Positions 48,582 to 59,964 of a stretch of DNA of 64,000 nt are shown here, in pieces. The stretch is from Anthopleura xanthogrammica (Eukaryota; Cnidaria; Anthozoa; Actiniaria; Actiniidae), in assembly GCA_964019055.1 (NCBI GenBank), contig OZ025214.1, positions 10,367,101 to 10,431,100 of the forward strand, written 5' to 3'. A program made the translations under genes and the position numbers. Below the pieces are notes generated by a model that was given only the letters and a program-made list of their open reading frames with translations, was not told the DNA's origin and ran no database searches. Numbering within the stretch: the first letter of the stretch is position 1; the number at the start of each line of letters is the position of its first letter.

Positions 48582-51500
48582 TTAAACGTTTGGCCAGAAC
48601 TTGCCAATAACATTCCATGAACGTTTGAAGTAGCGTTTCTTGCGTTCGGACTGGAAACGCTTGGCAAAGAGAGGAAGGAAGAAAAACAAACGTCGGCGTA
48701 CACAAGACAGTACAACACGAACAGCAGGCTGCTCGTTACGAAAGCGGAAATTATTACGTGACATCCAGACGAAGAACTTGGCCAGATTAAGAACGTAGGA
48801 AAAGACAGGTGGGACAATTTCTCGCTCACCTTCATCAAAACCAAAAAGAAGGTGACGAGGTGCAAGACGAGGACACAATGGGGTAACACGAAGAAAGATT
48901 GTTTGTAGTTGCAGAAGGACAGATTGAGTAAAGGTGCAGTCAAAAAACAAGTGTTGAAGAGTTTCACGATCGTTGTTACAGTGACACATTGGATCGACAG
49001 ACATACCAAAAGAAACAAGACGATCAGCAGTATAGAGTACCCCATGTGCAATCTTCCAATTTACATCGATAACATGACGGTCAAGAGGCAGAACGTGTAC
49101 TTGTTTCCACGTTTCTGCCCAGTACAAAGAACCAAAAGTAGAAGAGAATTTGTTGATACAGTGTGGTGGAATGGCAGTGGTTTTCATTAAGATAGAATAA
49201 CAGAGCTTGGTGGTGCAAATGGCCAATGGACGTGGCTGTCCATTGTCATCCGCACACAAGAAGTATCCATTGCCTCGCGAATGGCCTCCTAGAAGAGCCC
49301 AAGATTCCAAGACGGAGGCAAAAAACGGAGGCAAAAGCGAAGATGGGTAGAACGCTGGAAAAGAAAGAACTTCATGGACTGTGGTACCAAAGCATCTCTG
49401 TATGTAATAAGTGAAGAACGTTCCCCATTTATTAGGGGAAAGGATGAACCGTTTGATCCATTGGACATGGAGAGCACGGACTTTCAAACGGACATCCACC
49501 ACTGCAAAACCACCACTTAATTTATCAAGATTGGTAGTTGTACGTGCAACCAGCTCTTTCTTGCCAGACCAGAAGAATTTAAAAAGAGATTTATTGATTG
49601 TGGACAAGAGACCATCTGGTAATGGTAGCACTGTGGCAACATACCAAAGACCAGAGAGCGCAAGGGCATTCGCCACAAGAGATTTTCCCCGAAAGGACAG
49701 ACAACGCCGTTGCCAAAGATCAAAGACATTGGAAAGAGATGTAATCCGCTTGTCCCAGTTTGAAGAAGAAGGCAAATTTGGGCCCAGAGAGGTACCCAGA
49801 CATGGGATAGCCTCACTGGACCAATCAAGAAGAACTGGTGGGTCTGAGCGATTCGCCCAGGACCCAAGCCACAGACCTTTTGACTTTGAAGGGTTCAGTT
49901 TTGCACCAGATGCCTGTTCATATAGACTATAAATGTCAAAGATAGCACGTATAGAATCATCATTGGTGACAGTTAAAGTAGTATCATCTGCATACTGATT
50001 GATTAAAGATGTACAAGAAACAGGTCCGGGCAGAAGGAAACCTTCAATACGGGGACAAGCTCGGATATTACAAGCCAAGACTTCAGCGGTGATGATGTAA
50101 AGCAAGGGTGAGAGTGGACACCCTTGCCGTACACCACGAGACAAAGAAAAGAAAGGGGTGAAAAACCCATTAACTTGGACAGTGGACAGCACGTCAGTGT
50201 AAAACGTACTGATCCACTGAAGAAAATTTGGGCCAAAACCCATTACTCGTAAAGTCTTGAGAAGAAAAGGCCAATCAACACGGTCAAAAGCTTTCTCTTG
50301 ATCTAGTGATATTAGGGCAGCAGGGATGTTATTCAGAGTTGCAAAGTCAACGATATTTTGTAAAAGAAGAACAGTCTCTCCAATGAAACGGCCAGGCACA
50401 GAACCTGACTGATCAGGAGAGATGACTTCAGATAAGACTTTAAGCAACCTGCCAGAGATTGCTCGTGACGCAATTTTATAGTCGCAGTTGAGTAGAGTAA
50501 TGGGTCGCCAGTTCTTACGATTACGTAAATCACCCTTTTTGGGGACAAGAGTAATGGTGCCTTGGCGTTGAGAATAGGAAAGGCAGCCTTTAACACAACC
50601 ATGATTAAGAACATCTACAAGATCTTTACCAAGAATGTCCCAAAAAGAAAGATAGAACTCCATGGGAAGACCATCAAACCCAGGCGTTTTATTACGTGTC
50701 ATCCCTTTCAAGGCAGCATAGCATTCATCAGGTTTTAAGGCTCCTTCACAAAGATTTGCTTGTGAAGGATCAAGACGAGACTCCAATTTTCTCAGAAGAA
50801 TATTTTGAAGAGTATTATCAGTAGATCCAGCAGAAAAGAGTTCAGAATAGAATTCTTGCCAGGCATCCAGAAGGTCCATAGAAGAAGAAACATATTGACC
50901 AGCATTGTTTTGAACAGAGAAGATGGTACTGTCAGACTGTTTCTTTTTGACTGACTTGAAGAAAAAAGAAGTGGAAGATTCTCCTTCCTCTGCCCATTGG
51001 GTGCGGGAACGAACTCGCAAACCCTCAGCTTCAAACTGGTCAAGAATCGAGATTTGATGAAGGACTGCCTTGTAACTAGGCATATAAGAGGAATCACCAG
51101 AATCTATTTTACTTTTAAGATGAGAAGCACGATTCTCAAGAGTGGACCTTTCCAAACGCCTGGCTTTAGCTTTGGAAGAACAATATGTGATGGATAGAGA
51201 CTTTATCCATTGTTTGCCTCTATCCCACCACAAAGAAAGATGACGGTAGTTGGTTTTCTGCTGGATCCATCGTTTCCAAAAATTACGGATAATAAGGGAG
51301 TAGTCGTCTTCATTAAGAATACTGATGTTGAGTTTCCAAAAACTCGGGCCCCTTTTCACTGGACAAGGGATATTAATATGTACAATTACAGCACAGTGAT
51401 CAGAGTGTGGACAAGGAACAATGATTGAAGAAACAGCAAAATAAGACCACACATTAGGTACGCCAATAAGATCAATACGAGACGATATTGAACCATCTGG

Positions 51501-52082
51501 ACGTGTCCATGTAAACGATTTAGAGACAGGATGCAAAGTACGCCAAATATCAACAACATTAAAATTAACAAAAAGATCAGTAAGTTTATCTGAGGTGTCA
51601 CGTTGGGTGAAATCAGTGACAGAAGAAGATCGGTCAAGAGAACGATCAAAAACGGCGTTAAAATCGCCCAACAGAAAAACAGGACTAGAAGTAGTGGTGA
51701 ACTGATCAAGATCTTCAAAAAAGGGCCCTCTAACCAGATACTGATTAGGGGCATAAATACAAACGACACGAAAATCATGACAAGAAGATTGAAAGTCGGC
51801 GACTATGACACGTCCAGAATTGTGTTGATGGAAGTTGTTAACAGTAAACCCAGATTTAAAGAGAATACAAACACCAGCACTGTGACTTGACAAATGCGAA
51901 CCAACAACAGAGAAAGAAGACCCATTGAACCAAGACTGTAGTTCAGCATCAGATGTTGAGTGGGTCTCTTGAAGACAAACGATGTCCAGTGAAGGGACCA
52001 TGGAGTTTAACCAAACAAGAAGAGGCTGCCTTTTTGAAAGGTCGCGAAGACCGTTGACATTCAAGGTTAAGATCTTAACCAT
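48582..52082 (-). CDS. LINE-A ORF2 (copy 4)
   Basis: Intact, 1166 aa. One amino-acid change from copy 1: Cys333 to Tyr (base 51085), in the linker between endonuclease and reverse transcriptase and outside any known catalytic motif. Confidence 0.94.
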   Translation of the reverse strand: MVKILTLNVNGLRDLSKRQPLLVWLNSMVPSLDIVCLQETHSTSDAELQSWFNGSSFSVVGSHLSSHSAGVCILFKSGFTVNNFHQHNSGRVIVADFQSSCHDFRVVCIYAPNQYLVRGPFFEDLDQFTTTSSPVFLLGDFNAVFDRSLDRSSSVTDFTQRDTSDKLTDLFVNFNVVDIWRTLHPVSKSFTWTRPDGSISSRIDLIGVPNVWSYFAVSSIIVPCPHSDHCAVIVHINIPCPVKRGPSFWKLNISILNEDDYSLIIRNFWKRWIQQKTNYRHLSLWWDRGKQWIKSLSITYCSSKAKARRLERSTLENRASHLKSKIDSGDSSYMPSYKAVLHQISILDQFEAEGLRVRSRTQWAEEGESSTSFFFKSVKKKQSDSTIFSVQNNAGQYVSSSMDLLDAWQEFYSELFSAGSTDNTLQNILLRKLESRLDPSQANLCEGALKPDECYAALKGMTRNKTPGFDGLPMEFYLSFWDILGKDLVDVLNHGCVKGCLSYSQRQGTITLVPKKGDLRNRKNWRPITLLNCDYKIASRAISGRLLKVLSEVISPDQSGSVPGRFIGETVLLLQNIVDFATLNNIPAALISLDQEKAFDRVDWPFLLKTLRVMGFGPNFLQWISTFYTDVLSTVQVNGFFTPFFSLSRGVRQGCPLSPLLYIITAEVLACNIRACPRIEGFLLPGPVSCTSLINQYADDTTLTVTNDDSIRAIFDIYSLYEQASGAKLNPSKSKGLWLGSWANRSDPPVLLDWSSEAIPCLGTSLGPNLPSSSNWDKRITSLSNVFDLWQRRCLSFRGKSLVANALALSGLWYVATVLPLPDGLLSTINKSLFKFFWSGKKELVARTTTNLDKLSGGFAVVDVRLKVRALHVQWIKRFILSPNKWGTFFTYYIQRCFGTTVHEVLSFPAFYPSSLLPPFFASVLESWALLGGHSRGNGYFLCADDNGQPRPLAICTTKLCYSILMKTTAIPPHCINKFSSTFGSLYWAETWKQVHVLPLDRHVIDVNWKIAHGVLYTADRLVSFGMSVDPMCHCNNDRETLQHLFFDCTFTQSVLLQLQTIFLRVTPLCPRLAPRHLLFGFDEGEREIVPPVFSYVLNLAKFFVWMSRNNFRFRNEQPAVRVVLSCVRRRLFFFLPLFAKRFQSERKKRYFKRSWNVIGKFWPNV

Positions 52083-52508
52083 GGAGAGGTTTTAGATGGT
52101 TTTTGACCCAAGAAGAAATATGTTTAAACAACCAACAACGCACAAAATAATTAAGTTGACCACTTGGTGATTCAACATATATTACAAGATACATAAGTTT
52201 AAGGTTGATTACTTTGTAATTCAACATATACGTAATATAATTAATTATTAATGTGATCACTTTGTGATCCAATATAGAATACAAAATTAAAGGGTTGATT
52301 ACTTTGTAATTCAACAATAAATACATAATTATTAATGTAATCACTTTGTGATTAACTCTAGTATAAAGTAACATAATTAAAGGGTTGATTACTTTGTAAT
52401 TCAACAATAAATACATAATTATTAGGCTGATCACTTTGTGATTCAGCCTAGTTAATATAAATAGAATAGTAAATATTTGAAATGTAATGTTATTAAAGTA
52501 CATGAAGA

Positions 52509-53720
52509 TTATTTTTTAGTTTTAGATTTAGTAGACGGCTTTTTAGGAGCAGTGGGTTTACGAATGGGTACAACAGGCAAGGCAGCTTTTGAAAGACGTT
52601 TCGGCAATCCAGGCATTTTAGATATTGCCTGCGTGACATTGGCCAGAAGAGAAGAAGGTATTTCGTTGGGGGCATTATCAGAAGAAGAAGGAGGATTACT
52701 GTGACTACCTGACTCAGGAGGTTCAGAAAAGAGTGGTGGAGAATCAATTTCAATGTTGGTGTCTTCTTCTTCCACAAGAGCTGAGTATCGATTCACCGAG
52801 TGGTGCGCCTCAATAGCAACAGGAGAAGAGGGGTCGGCAGAGATATCCGACGCAAAAGGCAAATCATTAACAGTAAAATTTTCAGCAACATCATTAAACG
52901 CTTCTGGGTTTTCCTTCTGCGAACGAGATTTTTTGCGTTTAGGCTTACTGGCTTCAGAAAGACGTTTGCCAGCAACAAATGATATATCAGAATTTGAGCC
53001 AGCAGAAGGAGCAACAGGAGTTACAACAGAAGATTCCTCCTGAGTCGGTGTCACAGGGAGGTCCTCATAGACCACAGGGCTATTATCTAATGTCCAGGGA
53101 TGTGAGCAGTATTTTGCAGAATGGCCACCCATTCCACAACGAATACAAAGATGGTTGATTTTGTAGGGACAATCATTAATAGCATGCCCCCAACGATTAC
53201 AGTAATGACAGCATAATTTCTGACCCTTGTAACGAATTACTGCAGGGTACTTACCAATCCGGATAAGTGAGGGAATGTCCTTTTTAATTATTAGTTCCAC
53301 CTTACGATCACCATTCCAAATGTCATCATCATCAAGTACATGGGAAGAGCCTAAGACCTCGCCAAAGTCAAGAAGCACTTGATTCATCTTCTCATCAGGG
53401 ACTTCAGCAGGAAGATTCTTCACAGACACAAAAACAGATTTAGGGTCGGACTCGAATAAAGAAATATGGGTGCCAGCAATATGGATCCCGGATTGAAGCA
53501 AGGAATCCCGCACATCTTGCTGGTCTTGCTTAAAGGTGATGTCATAATGAGTGGCAGAAAGACGCTGGAAACACAGCAGGCTGCTCTTCTCCTTAACGAC
53601 CACCAAAAGAGATTCAAGAATCAAACATCGAGAAGGAAAGACACCATCAAGAGCCAGGCGTCGAGGAAGACGAAGGGTGACCGTCATCGGTCGGTCAACA
53701 GAAAATCCCGCGAAGTCCAT
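52509..53720 (-). CDS. LINE-A ORF1 (copy 4)
   Basis: 403 aa from the ATG at 53720; I see no difference from copy 1. Confidence 0.85.
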   Translation of the reverse strand: MDFAGFSVDRPMTVTLRLPRRLALDGVFPSRCLILESLLVVVKEKSSLLCFQRLSATHYDITFKQDQQDVRDSLLQSGIHIAGTHISLFESDPKSVFVSVKNLPAEVPDEKMNQVLLDFGEVLGSSHVLDDDDIWNGDRKVELIIKKDIPSLIRIGKYPAVIRYKGQKLCCHYCNRWGHAINDCPYKINHLCIRCGMGGHSAKYCSHPWTLDNSPVVYEDLPVTPTQEESSVVTPVAPSAGSNSDISFVAGKRLSEASKPKRKKSRSQKENPEAFNDVAENFTVNDLPFASDISADPSSPVAIEAHHSVNRYSALVEEEDTNIEIDSPPLFSEPPESGSHSNPPSSSDNAPNEIPSSLLANVTQAISKMPGLPKRLSKAALPVVPIRKPTAPKKPSTKSKTKK

Positions 53721-53937
53721 CTCGCGAGGGGCCACGAGGACCGCACTCGGAGCCCACCAGCAAGAGTAGAATTGGCACTTGTGGGACTTGTGGAACTTGA
53801 AGACGTCCAAAAAAGTTGCGAACTTGAAACAGCACTTCAGAACTTGGCAACGACTTGAAAACTTGAAAATCACTCAGGAACTCTGCAAAATAAACACAAA
53901 ACTACTCTCCGAAAAGAATAGCGATACTTGACCCAAA

Positions 53938-53950
53938 CGCGTCAGGTAAG
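53938..53950. repeat. Regenerated U1 target between LINE-A copies 4 and 5
   Basis: CGCGTCAGGTAAG between the 5' end of copy 4 and the poly(A) of copy 5. Confidence 0.93.
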
Positions 53951-54271
53951 TTTTTTTTTTTTTTATTAAGGTAACCATTAACAAGGTTTACCAAGACATT
54001 TAATTTGACCAGTGGTACCCATTAACAAGGTGTACCAAGACATACATTAAAAATATATCATTTAAGTACACTACATTAAATAACTAATACCCAGACAATT
54101 ATTAAGAAACTTACCTAGGGGGGTTTAATGTGATCACTTATATAATTTAAAATTTTAAATTTTAGGAATTGAAATGATTAAGGAGATTCCAAGAAACAAG
54201 AAAGAACCAAGAATGGTTCAAGAATGACTTCTTCATCAAGTTAAGACTACTCGGTGAAGAAGATTACAGAT

Positions 54272-57200
54272 TTAAACGTTTGGCCAGAACTTGCCAATAA
54301 CATTCCATGAACGTTTGAAGTAGCGTTTCTTGCGTTCGGACTGGAAACGCTTGGCAAAGAGAGGAAGGAAGAAAAACAAACGTCGGCGTACACAAGACAG
54401 TACAACACGAACAGCAGGCTGCTCGTTACGAAAGCGGAAATTATTACGTGACATCCAGACGAAGAACTTGGCCAGATTAAGAACGTAGGAAAAGACAGGT
54501 GGGACAATTTCTCGCTCACCTTCATCAAAACCAAAAAGAAGGTGACGAGGTGCAAGACGAGGACACAATGGGGTAACACGAAGAAAGATTGTTTGTAGTT
54601 GCAGAAGGACAGATTGAGTAAAGGTGCAGTCAAAAAACAAGTGTTGAAGAGTTTCACGATCGTTGTTACAGTGACACATTGGATCGACAGACATACCAAA
54701 AGAAACAAGACGATCAGCAGTATAGAGTACCCCATGTGCAATCTTCCAATTTACATCGATAACATGACGGTCAAGAGGCAGAACGTGTACTTGTTTCCAC
54801 GTTTCTGCCCAGTACAAAGAACCAAAAGTAGAAGAGAATTTGTTGATACAGTGTGGTGGAATGGCAGTGGTTTTCATTAAGATAGAATAACAGAGCTTGG
54901 TGGTGCAAATGGCCAATGGACGTGGCTGTCCATTGTCATCCGCACACAAGAAGTATCCATTGCCTCGCGAATGGCCTCCTAGAAGAGCCCAAGATTCCAA
55001 GACGGAGGCAAAAACCGGAGGCAAAAGCGAAGATGGGTAGAACGCTGGAAAAGAAAGAACTTCATGGACTGTGGTACCAAAGCATCTCTGTATGTAATAA
55101 GTGAAGAACGTTCCCCATTTATTAGGGGAAAGGATGAACCGTTTGATCCATTGGACATGGAGAGCACGGACTTTCAAACGGACATCCACCACTGCAAAAC
55201 CACCACTTAATTTATCAAGATTGGTAGTTGTACGTGCAACCAGCTCTTTCTTGCCAGACCAGAAGAATTTAAAAAGAGATTTATTGATTGTGGACAAGAG
55301 ACCATCTGGTAATGGTAGCACTGTGGCAACATACCAAAGACCAGAGAGCGCAAGGGCATTCGCCACAAGAGATTTTCCCCGAAAGGACAGACAACGCCGT
55401 TGCCAAAGATCAAAGACATTGGAAAGAGATGTAATCCGCTTGTCCCAGTTTGAAGAAGAAGGCAAATTTGGGCCCAGAGAGGTACCCAGACATGGGATAG
55501 CCTCACTGGACCAATCAAGAAGAACTGGTGGGTCTGAGCGATTCGCCCAGGACCCAAGCCACAGACCTTTTGACTTTGAAGGGTTCAGTTTTGCACCAGA
55601 TGCCTGTTCATATAGACTATAAATGTCAAAGATAGCACGTATAGAATCATCATTGGTGACAGTTAAAGTAGTATCATCTGCATACTGATTGATTAAAGAT
55701 GTACAAGAAACAGGTCCGGGCAGAAGGAAACCTTCAATACGGGGACAAGCTCGGATATTACAAGCCAAGACTTCAGCGGTGATGATGTAAAGCAAGGGTG
55801 AGAGTGGACACCCTTGCCGTACACCACGAGACAAAGAAAAGAAAGGGGTGAAAAACCCATTAACTTGGACAGTGGACAGCACGTCAGTGTAAAACGTACT
55901 GATCCACTGAAGAAAATTTGGGCCAAAACCCATTACTCGTAAAGTCTTGAGAAGAAAAGGCCAATCAACACGGTCAAAAGCTTTCTCTTGATCTAGTGAT
56001 ATTAGGGCAGCAGGGATGTTATTCAGAGTTGCAAAGTCAACGATATTTTGTAAAAGAAGAACAGTCTCTCCAATGAAACGGCCAGGCACAGAACCTGACT
56101 GATCAGGAGAGATGACTTCAGATAAGACTTTAAGCAACCTGCCAGAGATTGCTCGTGACGCAATTTTATAGTCGCAGTTGAGTAGAGTAATGGGTCGCCA
56201 GTTCTTACGATTACGTAAATCACCCTTTTTGGGGACAAGAGTAATGGTGCCTTGGCGTTGAGAATAGGAAAGGCAGCCTTTAACACAACCATGATTAAGA
56301 ACATCTACAAGATCTTTACCAAGAATGTCCCAAAAAGAAAGATAGAACTCCATGGGAAGACCATCAAACCCAGGCGTTTTATTACGTGTCATCCCTTTCA
56401 AGGCAGCATAGCATTCATCAGGTTTTAAGGCTCCTTCACAAAGATTTGCTTGTGAAGGATCAAGACGAGACTCCAATTTTCTCAGAAGAATATTTTGAAG
56501 AGTATTATCAGTAGATCCAGCAGAAAAGAGTTCAGAATAGAATTCTTGCCAGGCATCCAGAAGGTCCATAGAAGAAGAAACATATTGACCAGCATTGTTT
56601 TGAACAGAGAAGATGGTACTGTCAGACTGTTTCTTTTTGACTGACTTGAAGAAAAAAGAAGTGGAAGATTCTCCTTCCTCTGCCCATTGGGTGCGGGAAC
56701 GAACTCGCAAACCCTCAGCTTCAAACTGGTCAAGAATCGAGATTTGATGAAGGACTGCCTTGTAACTAGGCATACAAGAGGAATCACCAGAATCTATTTT
56801 ACTTTTAAGATGAGAAGCACGATTCTCAAGAGTGGACCTTTCCAAACGCCTGGCTTTAGCTTTGGAAGAACAATATGTGATGGATAGAGACTTTATCCAT
56901 TGTTTGCCTCTATCCCACCACAAAGAAAGATGACGGTAGTTGGTTTTCTGCTGGATCCATCGTTTCCAAAAATTACGGATAATAAGGGAGTAGTCGTCTT
57001 CATTAAGAATACTGATGTTGAGTTTCCAAAAACTCGGGCCCCTTTTCACTGGACAAGGGATATTAATATGTACAATTACAGCACAGTGATCAGAGTGTGG
57101 ACAAGGAACAATGATTGAAGAAACAGCAAAATAAGACCACACATTAGGTACGCCAATAAGATCAATACGAGACGATATTGAACCATCTGGACGTGTCCAT

Positions 57201-57772
57201 GTAAACGATTTAGAGACAGGATGCAAAGTACGCCAAATATCAACAACATTAAAATTAACAAAAAGATCAGTAAGTTTATCTGAGGTGTCACGTTGGGTGA
57301 AATCAGTGACAGAAGAAGATCGGTCAAGAGAACGATCAAAAACGGCGTTAAAATCGCCCAACAGAAAAACAGGACTAGAAGTAGTGGTGAACTGATCAAG
57401 ATCTTCAAAAAAGGGCCCTCTAACCAGATACTGATTAGGGGCATAAATACAAACGACACGAAAATCATGACAAGAAGATTGAAAGTCGGCGACTATGACA
57501 CGTCCAGAATTGTGTTGATGGAAGTTGTTAACAGTAAACCCAGATTTAAAGAGAATACAAACACCAGCACTGTGACTTGACAAATGCGAACCAACAACAG
57601 AGAAAGAAGACCCATTGAACCAAGACTGTAGTTCAGCATCAGATGTTGAGTGGGTCTCTTGAAGACAAACGATGTCCAGTGAAGGGACCATGGAGTTTAA
57701 CCAAACAAGAAGAGGCTGCCTTTTTGAAAGGTCGCGAAGACCGTTGACATTCAAGGTTAAGATCTTAACCAT
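54272..57772 (-). CDS. LINE-A ORF2 (copy 5)
   Basis: Intact, 1166 aa. One change from copy 1: Phe920 to Val (base 55015), C-terminal to the reverse transcriptase core. All catalytic residues are kept. Confidence 0.94.
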   Translation of the reverse strand: MVKILTLNVNGLRDLSKRQPLLVWLNSMVPSLDIVCLQETHSTSDAELQSWFNGSSFSVVGSHLSSHSAGVCILFKSGFTVNNFHQHNSGRVIVADFQSSCHDFRVVCIYAPNQYLVRGPFFEDLDQFTTTSSPVFLLGDFNAVFDRSLDRSSSVTDFTQRDTSDKLTDLFVNFNVVDIWRTLHPVSKSFTWTRPDGSISSRIDLIGVPNVWSYFAVSSIIVPCPHSDHCAVIVHINIPCPVKRGPSFWKLNISILNEDDYSLIIRNFWKRWIQQKTNYRHLSLWWDRGKQWIKSLSITYCSSKAKARRLERSTLENRASHLKSKIDSGDSSCMPSYKAVLHQISILDQFEAEGLRVRSRTQWAEEGESSTSFFFKSVKKKQSDSTIFSVQNNAGQYVSSSMDLLDAWQEFYSELFSAGSTDNTLQNILLRKLESRLDPSQANLCEGALKPDECYAALKGMTRNKTPGFDGLPMEFYLSFWDILGKDLVDVLNHGCVKGCLSYSQRQGTITLVPKKGDLRNRKNWRPITLLNCDYKIASRAISGRLLKVLSEVISPDQSGSVPGRFIGETVLLLQNIVDFATLNNIPAALISLDQEKAFDRVDWPFLLKTLRVMGFGPNFLQWISTFYTDVLSTVQVNGFFTPFFSLSRGVRQGCPLSPLLYIITAEVLACNIRACPRIEGFLLPGPVSCTSLINQYADDTTLTVTNDDSIRAIFDIYSLYEQASGAKLNPSKSKGLWLGSWANRSDPPVLLDWSSEAIPCLGTSLGPNLPSSSNWDKRITSLSNVFDLWQRRCLSFRGKSLVANALALSGLWYVATVLPLPDGLLSTINKSLFKFFWSGKKELVARTTTNLDKLSGGFAVVDVRLKVRALHVQWIKRFILSPNKWGTFFTYYIQRCFGTTVHEVLSFPAFYPSSLLPPVFASVLESWALLGGHSRGNGYFLCADDNGQPRPLAICTTKLCYSILMKTTAIPPHCINKFSSTFGSLYWAETWKQVHVLPLDRHVIDVNWKIAHGVLYTADRLVSFGMSVDPMCHCNNDRETLQHLFFDCTFTQSVLLQLQTIFLRVTPLCPRLAPRHLLFGFDEGEREIVPPVFSYVLNLAKFFVWMSRNNFRFRNEQPAVRVVLSCVRRRLFFFLPLFAKRFQSERKKRYFKRSWNVIGKFWPNV

Positions 57773-58198
57773 GGAGAGGTTTTAGATGGTTTTTGACCCA
57801 AGAAGAAATATGTTTAAACAACCAACAACGCACAAAATAATTAAGTTGACCACTTGGTGATTCAACATATATTACAAGATACATAAGTTTAAGGTTGATT
57901 ACTTTGTAATTCAACATATACGTAATATAATTAATTATTAATGTGATCACTTTGTGATCCAATATAGAATACAAAATTAAAGGGTTGATTACTTTGTAAT
58001 TCAACAATAAATACATAATTATTAATGTAATCACTTTGTGATTAACTCTAGTATAAAGTAACATAATTAAAGGGTTGATTACTTTGTAATTCAACAATAA
58101 ATACATAATTATTAGGCTGATCACTTTGTGATTCAGCCTAGTTAATATAAATAGAATAGTAAATATTTGAAATGTAATGTTATTAAAGTACATGAAGA

Positions 58199-59410
58199 TT
58201 ATTTTTTAGTTTTAGATTTAGTAGACGGCTTTTTAGGAGCAGTGGGTTTACGAATGGGTACAACAGGCAAGGCAGCTTTTGAAAGACGTTTTGGCAGTCC
58301 AGGCATTTTAGATATTGCCTGCGTGACATTGGCCAGAAGAGAAGAAGGTATTTCGTTGGGGGCATTATCAGAAGAAGAAGGAGGATTACTGTGACTACCT
58401 GACTCAGGAGGTTCAGAAAAGAGTGGTGGAGAATCAATTTCAATGTTGGTGTCTTCTTCTTCCACAAGAGCTGAGTATCGATTCACCGAGTGGTGCGCCT
58501 CAATAGCAACAGGAGAAGAGGGGTCGGCAGAGATATCCGACGCAAAAGGCAAATCATTAACAGTAAAATTTTCAGCAACATCATTAAACGCTTCTGGGTT
58601 TTCCTTCTGCGAACGAGATTTTTTGCGTTTAGGCTTACTGGCTTCAGAAAGACGTTTGCCAGCAACAAATGATATATCAGAATTTGAGCCAGCAGAAGGA
58701 GCAACAGGAGTTACAACAGAAGATTCCTCCTGAGTCGGTGTCACAGGGAGGTCCTCATAGACCACAGGGCTATTATCTAATGTCCAGGGATGTGAGCAGT
58801 ATTTTGCAGAATGGCCACCCATTCCACAACGAATACAAAGATGGTTGATTTTGTAGGGACAATCATTAATAGCATGCCCCCAACGATTACAGTAATGACA
58901 GCATAATTTCTGACCCTTGTAACGAATTACTGCAGGGTACTTACCAATCCGGATAAGTGAGGGAATGTCCTTTTTAATTATTAGTTCCACCTTACGATCA
59001 CCATTCCAAATGTCATCATCATCAAGTACATGGGAAGAGCCTAAGACCTCGCCAAAGTCAAGAAGCACTTGATTCATCTTCTCATCAGGGACTTCAGCAG
59101 GAAGATTCTTCACAGACACAAAAACAGATTTAGGGTCGGACTCGAATAAAGAAATATGGGTGCCAGCAATATGGATCCCGGATTGAAGCAAGGAATCCCG
59201 CACATCTTGCTGGTCTTGCTTAAAGGTGATGTCATAATGAGTGGCAGAAAGACGCTGGAAACACAGCAGGCTGCTCTTCTCCTTAACGACCACCAAAAGA
59301 GATTCAAGAATCAAACATCGAGAAGGAAAGACACCATCAAGAGCCAGGCGTCGAGGAAGACGAAGGGTGACCGTCATCGGTCGGTCAACAGAAAATCCCG
59401 CGAAGTCCAT
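58199..59410 (-). CDS. LINE-A ORF1 (copy 5)
   Basis: 403 aa from the ATG at 59410. It differs from copy 1 by the two synonymous marker bases shared with copy 3. Confidence 0.85.
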   Translation of the reverse strand: MDFAGFSVDRPMTVTLRLPRRLALDGVFPSRCLILESLLVVVKEKSSLLCFQRLSATHYDITFKQDQQDVRDSLLQSGIHIAGTHISLFESDPKSVFVSVKNLPAEVPDEKMNQVLLDFGEVLGSSHVLDDDDIWNGDRKVELIIKKDIPSLIRIGKYPAVIRYKGQKLCCHYCNRWGHAINDCPYKINHLCIRCGMGGHSAKYCSHPWTLDNSPVVYEDLPVTPTQEESSVVTPVAPSAGSNSDISFVAGKRLSEASKPKRKKSRSQKENPEAFNDVAENFTVNDLPFASDISADPSSPVAIEAHHSVNRYSALVEEEDTNIEIDSPPLFSEPPESGSHSNPPSSSDNAPNEIPSSLLANVTQAISKMPGLPKRLSKAALPVVPIRKPTAPKKPSTKSKTKK

Positions 59411-59627
59411 CTCGCGAGGGGCCACGAGGACCGCACTCGGAGCCCACCAGCAAGAGTAGAATTGGCACTTGTGGGACTTGTGGAACTTGAAGACGTCCAA
59501 AAAAGTTGCGAACTTGAAACAGCACTTCAGAACTTGGCAACGACTTGAAAACTTGAAAATCACTCAGGAACTCTGCAAAATAAACACAAAACTACTCTCC
59601 GAAAAGAATAGCGATACTTGACCCAAA

Positions 59628-59640
59628 CGCGTCAGGTAAG
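59628..59640. repeat. Regenerated U1 target between LINE-A copies 5 and 6
   Basis: CGCGTCAGGTAAG between the 5' end of copy 5 and the A-rich tail of copy 6. Confidence 0.93.
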
Positions 59641-59964
59641 TTTTTTTATTTTTATTAAGGTAACCATTAACAAGGTTTACCAAGACATTTAATTTGACCA
59701 GTGGTACCCATTAACAAGGTGTACCAAGACATACATTAAAAATATATCATTTAAGTACACTACATTAAATAACTAATACCCAGACAATTATTAAGAAACT
59801 TACCTAGGGGGGTTTAATGTGATCACTTATATAATTTAATTTTAATTTTAAATTTTAGGAATTGAAATGATTAAGGAGATTCCAAGAAACAAGAAAGAAC
59901 CAAGAATGGTTCAAGAATGACTTCTTCATCAAGTTAAGACTACTCGGTGAAGAAGATTACAGAT

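Larger units (their letters stand above)
48256..53937 (-). mobile_element. LINE-A copy 4 (tandem of three)
   Basis: Full-length, 5682 bp, with duplications at 48243-48255 and 53938-53950. The tail on the plus strand is T9AT5. It carries the CGGCAATCC marker of copies 1 and 2, unlike its neighbour copy 5. Confidence 0.95.
53951..59627 (-). mobile_element. LINE-A copy 5 (middle of tandem)
   Basis: Full-length, 5677 bp. It has an uninterrupted 14-nt poly(A) (T at 53951-53964) and a 3' UTR variant at 54146-54154 (AATTTAAAATTTT, about 7 bp shorter). It carries the TTTTGGCAGTCC marker shared with copies 3 and 6, so neighbouring tandem members come from different sub-lineages. Confidence 0.95.
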